From Sporosalibacterium faouarense (GTDB taxonomy: Bacteria; Bacillota; Clostridia; Tissierellales; VENL01): 36,334 nt of DNA. Positions 33,709 to 36,334 of the stretch are shown piece by piece. The translations under genes and the position numbers were made by a program. Each line of letters starts with the position of its first letter. Position 1 is the stretch's first letter. Where the stretch lies: the NCBI RefSeq assembly GCF_016765695.1, contig NZ_JAETGO010000049.1:1-36334 (forward strand), written 5' to 3'. The notes below the pieces were generated by a model. It had not been told where the DNA came from. It made no database searches and worked only from the letters and a program-made list of their open reading frames with translations.

Positions 33709-34057
33709 AAAGATTCCCTCTATTCTGTTTCATTTGCTGATATATTATCTTTGCTAATCCAATGCCTTGATTCTGACTTTGAGAGATATTCTTAGCTATT
33801 TCTTGGTCATACATATCTTCAAATATTTCTTCCCCTTGACTCTTCTCAACAAGACCGCCTTCTGGCACAGTTGCTCGCATTTGCTTAAGCATCATATGAA
33901 CAAAGATTGATTCAAACTCTTGACAAGCCTTCATAAGATGCTTATCTTCCTTGGCATTCTCCAATTTCTTCTTAAGATTTTCTGTGCTATTTTTATTGGA
34001 CTGAGCGTTTGTCTTATCTACAATATTTCCTATATTTACATTCCCAATTCCAGGCAT
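33707..34057 (-). CDS. Rod-binding (FlgJ N-terminal-like) flagellar protein
   Basis: A 116-residue protein corresponding to the FlgJ N-terminal rod-binding domain only; the muramidase domain of proteobacterial FlgJ is absent, as is usual in Firmicutes. The family region is ACQEFESIFVHMMLKQMRAT (about 45-64), then GEEIFEDMYDQEIAKNIS and GIGLAKIIYQQM. It probably helps assemble or cap the flagellar rod beneath the wall. AGAGGTGAT precedes ATG 34057. It follows the FlgG-like gene in the same direction after 124 bases. Confidence 0.9.
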   Translation of the reverse strand: MPGIGNVNIGNIVDKTNAQSNKNSTENLKKKLENAKEDKHLMKACQEFESIFVHMMLKQMRATVPEGGLVEKSQGEEIFEDMYDQEIAKNISQSQNQGIGLAKIIYQQMKQNRGNL

Positions 34058-34181
34058 GAAATCACCTCTCTTGTTTTCCTAACCTTTTTCCCAGATTATG
34101 TATTATAATTATAAAACACTAGGTAATGATTATTATAATTCAACTAGAAATCTTACTGGTATTTTATATTATAATTTCTTA

Positions 34182-34979
34182 CTATCTTTTCAAATTATTA
34201 GCCCCTTGAAGCATTTCATCAGCAGCTTGTATAGTTTTTGAGCTAGTTTCGTATGCCCTTTGAGCAGAAATCATTTTAATCATTTCATCTACCACCTGAA
34301 CATTAGACATTTCTAGATACCCTTGAAGTATACTACTATCCATCTCGTCGGCATCTATAGCTATCTCTTCTCCTGATGCCTCTGTAGCTTTATAAAGGTT
34401 TCTACCTTCGCTAAGAAGTCCTTCTGAGTTCATGAAATCTACTATTTTAAGTCTTCCTAGTTCGACAGTTTCATCATCTTCATCCTTGGCAGTTATATAG
34501 CCTTGCTCATCTATTGACAAATCCTTCATTTCTTGATCTATAACTATAGTATTATCGTCTTCATCTAGTACAAAATGTCCATCTGATGTTACCAATGAAG
34601 CTTCATCACCATCTATACTTAGCTTAAAGCTCCCATCTCTAGTATATCGAGCTTCTCCATTAGGCATTAACACAGCGAAAAATCCTGGACCGTCTAAGGC
34701 TAAATCTAAAGTATTTTGTGTTTCCATTACACTCCCAGTCTTAAAATCTCTAGTAGTTGCTGACGCCATAACTCCATGACCTACTTCAAGATTTACAGGT
34801 CTACCTTGTTCATCATTGAGATTAGATTTTCTCATAGTTTCATATAAAAGGTCTTTAAACTCAAGTCTTTGAGTCTTATAGCCTGTAGTATTTACATTTG
34901 CTAAATTATTCGAAATAGTATCTATATTTAATTGTTGCCCCTTCATTCCTGTTGCTGCAGTCCATAGCGAACGAATCAT
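34182..34979 (-). CDS. Flagellar basal-body rod protein FlgG-like (FlhP type)
   Basis: A distal-rod protein of about 265 residues. The N-terminal rod signature SNNLANVNTTGYKTQRLEFK (about 24-43) and the C-terminal SNVQVVDEMIKMISAQRAYE (about 227-246) are the FlgE/F/G family motifs. The central beta domain has LDGPGFFAVLMPNG and YTRDGSFKLSIDG. The length agrees with B. subtilis FlhP/FlgG. GGAG eight to nine bases before ATG 34979 sets the start. The frame extends to a TTG at 34997 that precedes the site. The paralog upstream (35068-36141) would be the FlhO-type partner. Confidence 0.93.
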   Translation of the reverse strand: MIRSLWTAATGMKGQQLNIDTISNNLANVNTTGYKTQRLEFKDLLYETMRKSNLNDEQGRPVNLEVGHGVMASATTRDFKTGSVMETQNTLDLALDGPGFFAVLMPNGEARYTRDGSFKLSIDGDEASLVTSDGHFVLDEDDNTIVIDQEMKDLSIDEQGYITAKDEDDETVELGRLKIVDFMNSEGLLSEGRNLYKATEASGEEIAIDADEMDSSILQGYLEMSNVQVVDEMIKMISAQRAYETSSKTIQAADEMLQGANNLKR

Positions 34980-35067
34980 CTTAATTGCTCCTTTCAAGTT
35001 TAAGTAACTTTATACTTCTAATACAAGTCACTTATATTATCGACAGCATTTATTCTTTCTTTAGTAT

Positions 35068-36141
35068 TTAAATTTTTGCAATTTCATTTATAGCTTTTCC
35101 AAGCATTTCATCATGGGATCTAATGATTTTTTGATTTGATTCATAATTTCTCATAAGTGTGATCATTTTCACCATTTCTTTAATGGTATCTACATTTGAA
35201 CCTTCTAAATAACCCCTTATAACTTGTCCATTAAATTCCGATTCTTGAGGCTCTACACCTTCTTCTAGCTTATATAAGTTATTTCCCTGTTTTCTTAAGT
35301 CTTCAATATTATCTAGAGTAACAATATCTAGAGAGTCGATTGCCTCTCCGTTATTAATAATTTGTCCTTTTTCATTTATGGTAAAATCGTCGCCCTCAGC
35401 AACAATAGATCCATATTGACCTAATACAAAATATCCTTCTGTAGTGATCAATTCACCATTTTCATTTAATGTGAATGAGCCGTCTCTAGTATACATGTCT
35501 CCTTGAGGAGTATGTACTTTGAAAAATCCGTCTCCTTTTAAGGCAAAATCAAGCTGATTTCCAGTCTGTCTTAAATCACCTTGGATAAAATTAGTTGCAA
35601 CTCTATCAAGTCTAACTCCGCCACTGGTAGTACCGATAACATTTGGAAGAGGAAAGCTAACAAGATTATCCATAACTTGTCCGTTAGATACTACTCTACC
35701 ATCTTGTGTAATTTCAATATTACTATCTTCAACCCTTATCCTGCCATTTTGTCCTAGTACATAGTTTTCTCCCTGTGTTTTTATTTTGCCGTTATTATCC
35801 TTGAAATAAGTCCTTAAGTATCCATCATCATCAACTACAAAGTTCATTTCTCGATTATGACTTATACCTTCAGGGGTTTCAATTTTAAAATAACCTGAAT
35901 TAATCGATAGAGAATATACATCACCATTTTGTGTAACTTCTACTCCTTTAAAAGGTGTTGTTCTATTTCCAGATAAACCATCATTAATTTTAGATAATAA
36001 AACCTCAGGAAATGATTGGGATATTACTACGTCTTTCTTATATCCAGTAGTATTAATATTAGCGATATTATTTGATACAGCATCGAGTCTTTTTTGATTC
36101 AATAATAGGGCTGTTGTAGATGAATACAATCCGTTATTCAT
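35068..36141 (-). CDS. Flagellar hook-basal body protein, FlgF/FlhO-like, with long insert
   Basis: A protein of about 357 residues of the FlgE/F/G family, longer than the usual FlgF/FlgG (around 250-280) by an N-terminal beta insert. It has the N-terminal LDAVSNNIANINTTGYKKDV, a first beta region (about 60-165) with INSGYFKIETPEG, a second with LKGDGFFKVHTPQGDMYTRD, and the C-terminal EGSNVDTIKEMVKMITLMRN. The two beta regions look alike (DGRVVSNGQVMDNL and KGQIINNGEAIDSL), suggesting internal duplication. GGAG at a good distance sets ATG 36141; the GTG at 36150 overlaps the ribosome binding site. Confidence 0.9.
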   Translation of the reverse strand: MNNGLYSSTTALLLNQKRLDAVSNNIANINTTGYKKDVVISQSFPEVLLSKINDGLSGNRTTPFKGVEVTQNGDVYSLSINSGYFKIETPEGISHNREMNFVVDDDGYLRTYFKDNNGKIKTQGENYVLGQNGRIRVEDSNIEITQDGRVVSNGQVMDNLVSFPLPNVIGTTSGGVRLDRVATNFIQGDLRQTGNQLDFALKGDGFFKVHTPQGDMYTRDGSFTLNENGELITTEGYFVLGQYGSIVAEGDDFTINEKGQIINNGEAIDSLDIVTLDNIEDLRKQGNNLYKLEEGVEPQESEFNGQVIRGYLEGSNVDTIKEMVKMITLMRNYESNQKIIRSHDEMLGKAINEIAKI

Positions 36142-36208
36142 AAAAGGCACTCCTTTATATTATATAGATGTAATTAATGTCAAATTATGTCTAACTATCT
36201 TATTTTTA

Positions 36209-36237
36209 ATTCTATTTGGTATAAGTATTAATGTCAA
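36209..36237 (-). promoter_or_regulatory. Sigma-A-type promoter for the flagellar rod genes
   Basis: On the minus strand a perfect TTGACA (36232-36237) is 17 bases from TAGAAT (36209-36214), about 70 bases before ATG 36141. TTGACATTAAT recurs at 36173-36183, but with poor spacing to a -10. This is the best promoter by eye in the window. It implies that the rod genes here can be read apart from the gene at the window edge. Confidence 0.65.
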
Positions 36238-36273
36238 TCCTAATTTATTACCATTTATATATTTTTTCTTGAC

Positions 36274-36334
36274 TTAAAAGCCTCTTTGTCTTTCAGTTTC
36301 ACCAGTAGTTCCATTCTCAAGGACATCAATCCAA
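36274..36334 (-). CDS. 3' end of an unidentified gene (partial, cut by window edge)
   Basis: The minus-strand frame from the window edge to TAA 36274-36276 encodes WIDVLENGTTGETERQRGF. Its position just upstream of the FlhO/FlhP-like genes would suit mbl or a sporulation gene by analogy with B. subtilis, but the tail does not look like an MreB/Mbl end. I cannot assign it. Confidence 0.45.
   Translation of the reverse strand, partial: WIDVLENGTTGETERQRGF

Noticed and set aside
1-36334. Search by eye for CRISPR arrays, tRNA/rRNA genes and intact transposases.
   Set aside because: No regularly spaced repeats, cloverleaf-like sequences or complete transposase frames were seen.

Overview
The window comes from a strongly AT-rich, Gram-positive, flagellated and very probably spore-forming anaerobe of the Clostridia/Tissierellia type. 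The signs are strong GGAGG-type ribosome binding sites, several TTG and GTG starts, surface proteins with SLH domains, B. subtilis-like flagellar FlhO/FlhP genes followed by fabZ, and a Spo0A-box-like site. The genus cannot be named from the sequence alone.

Positions 79-22238 hold one large surface-polysaccharide locus on the minus strand, so it reads from right to left. It starts with a long chain-length regulator (20874-22238) and a very large O-antigen-ligase-like protein with TPR and C-terminal beta domains (17868-20822). Next come an aminotransferase, a small phosphoglycosyl transferase, an acetyltransferase, three GT4 glycosyltransferases and a nucleotide-sugar 6-dehydrogenase. The distal part holds a Wzy-like polymerase, a MurJ-family flippase, a VanZ protein, a membrane UDP-GlcNAc 4,6-dehydratase and finally a CpsC/CpsD pair (activator plus tyrosine kinase). 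Dehydratase, aminotransferase, acetyltransferase and phosphoglycosyl transferase together match the EpsC/N/M/L or PglF/E/D/C set, which makes UDP-N,N'-diacetylbacillosamine and loads it onto undecaprenyl phosphate. The dehydrogenase would add an acidic sugar. Two Wzy/ligase-type and two Wzz-type proteins suggest two glycan-handling routes.

The distal part of the locus is scarred. Between the dehydratase and cpsCD lies a 1.6-kb islet bounded by a perfect 58-bp direct repeat. It carries an intact AbiEi-type antitoxin gene, a decayed second AbiEi copy and a decayed pRiA4b ORF-3-like gene, with no AbiEii toxin. A 55-codon single-span membrane protein gene on the plus strand overlaps the left repeat and has an upstream 0A-box-like motif. 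About 1.3 kb between vanZ and murJ is a gene graveyard, with a glycosyltransferase remnant and a perfect 30-bp palindrome. The extreme left edge looks like the 3' end of an IS605-type tnpB with its terminal hairpin.

To the right of the polysaccharide locus are a plus-strand YibE/F membrane protein and then, on the minus strand, two large exported proteins. One is SLH-anchored with two near-identical N-terminal domains. The other is a 1724-residue protein with a lamin-tail domain, OB-folds and a PHP-type metallohydrolase domain. The right end (31686-36334) is a housekeeping and flagellar block: fabZ, a coiled-coil protein, an AEC transporter, a rod-binding FlgJ-like protein, two FlgG/FlgF paralogs, and the 3' end of one more gene at the window edge. 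No tRNA, rRNA, CRISPR array or intact transposase was seen.
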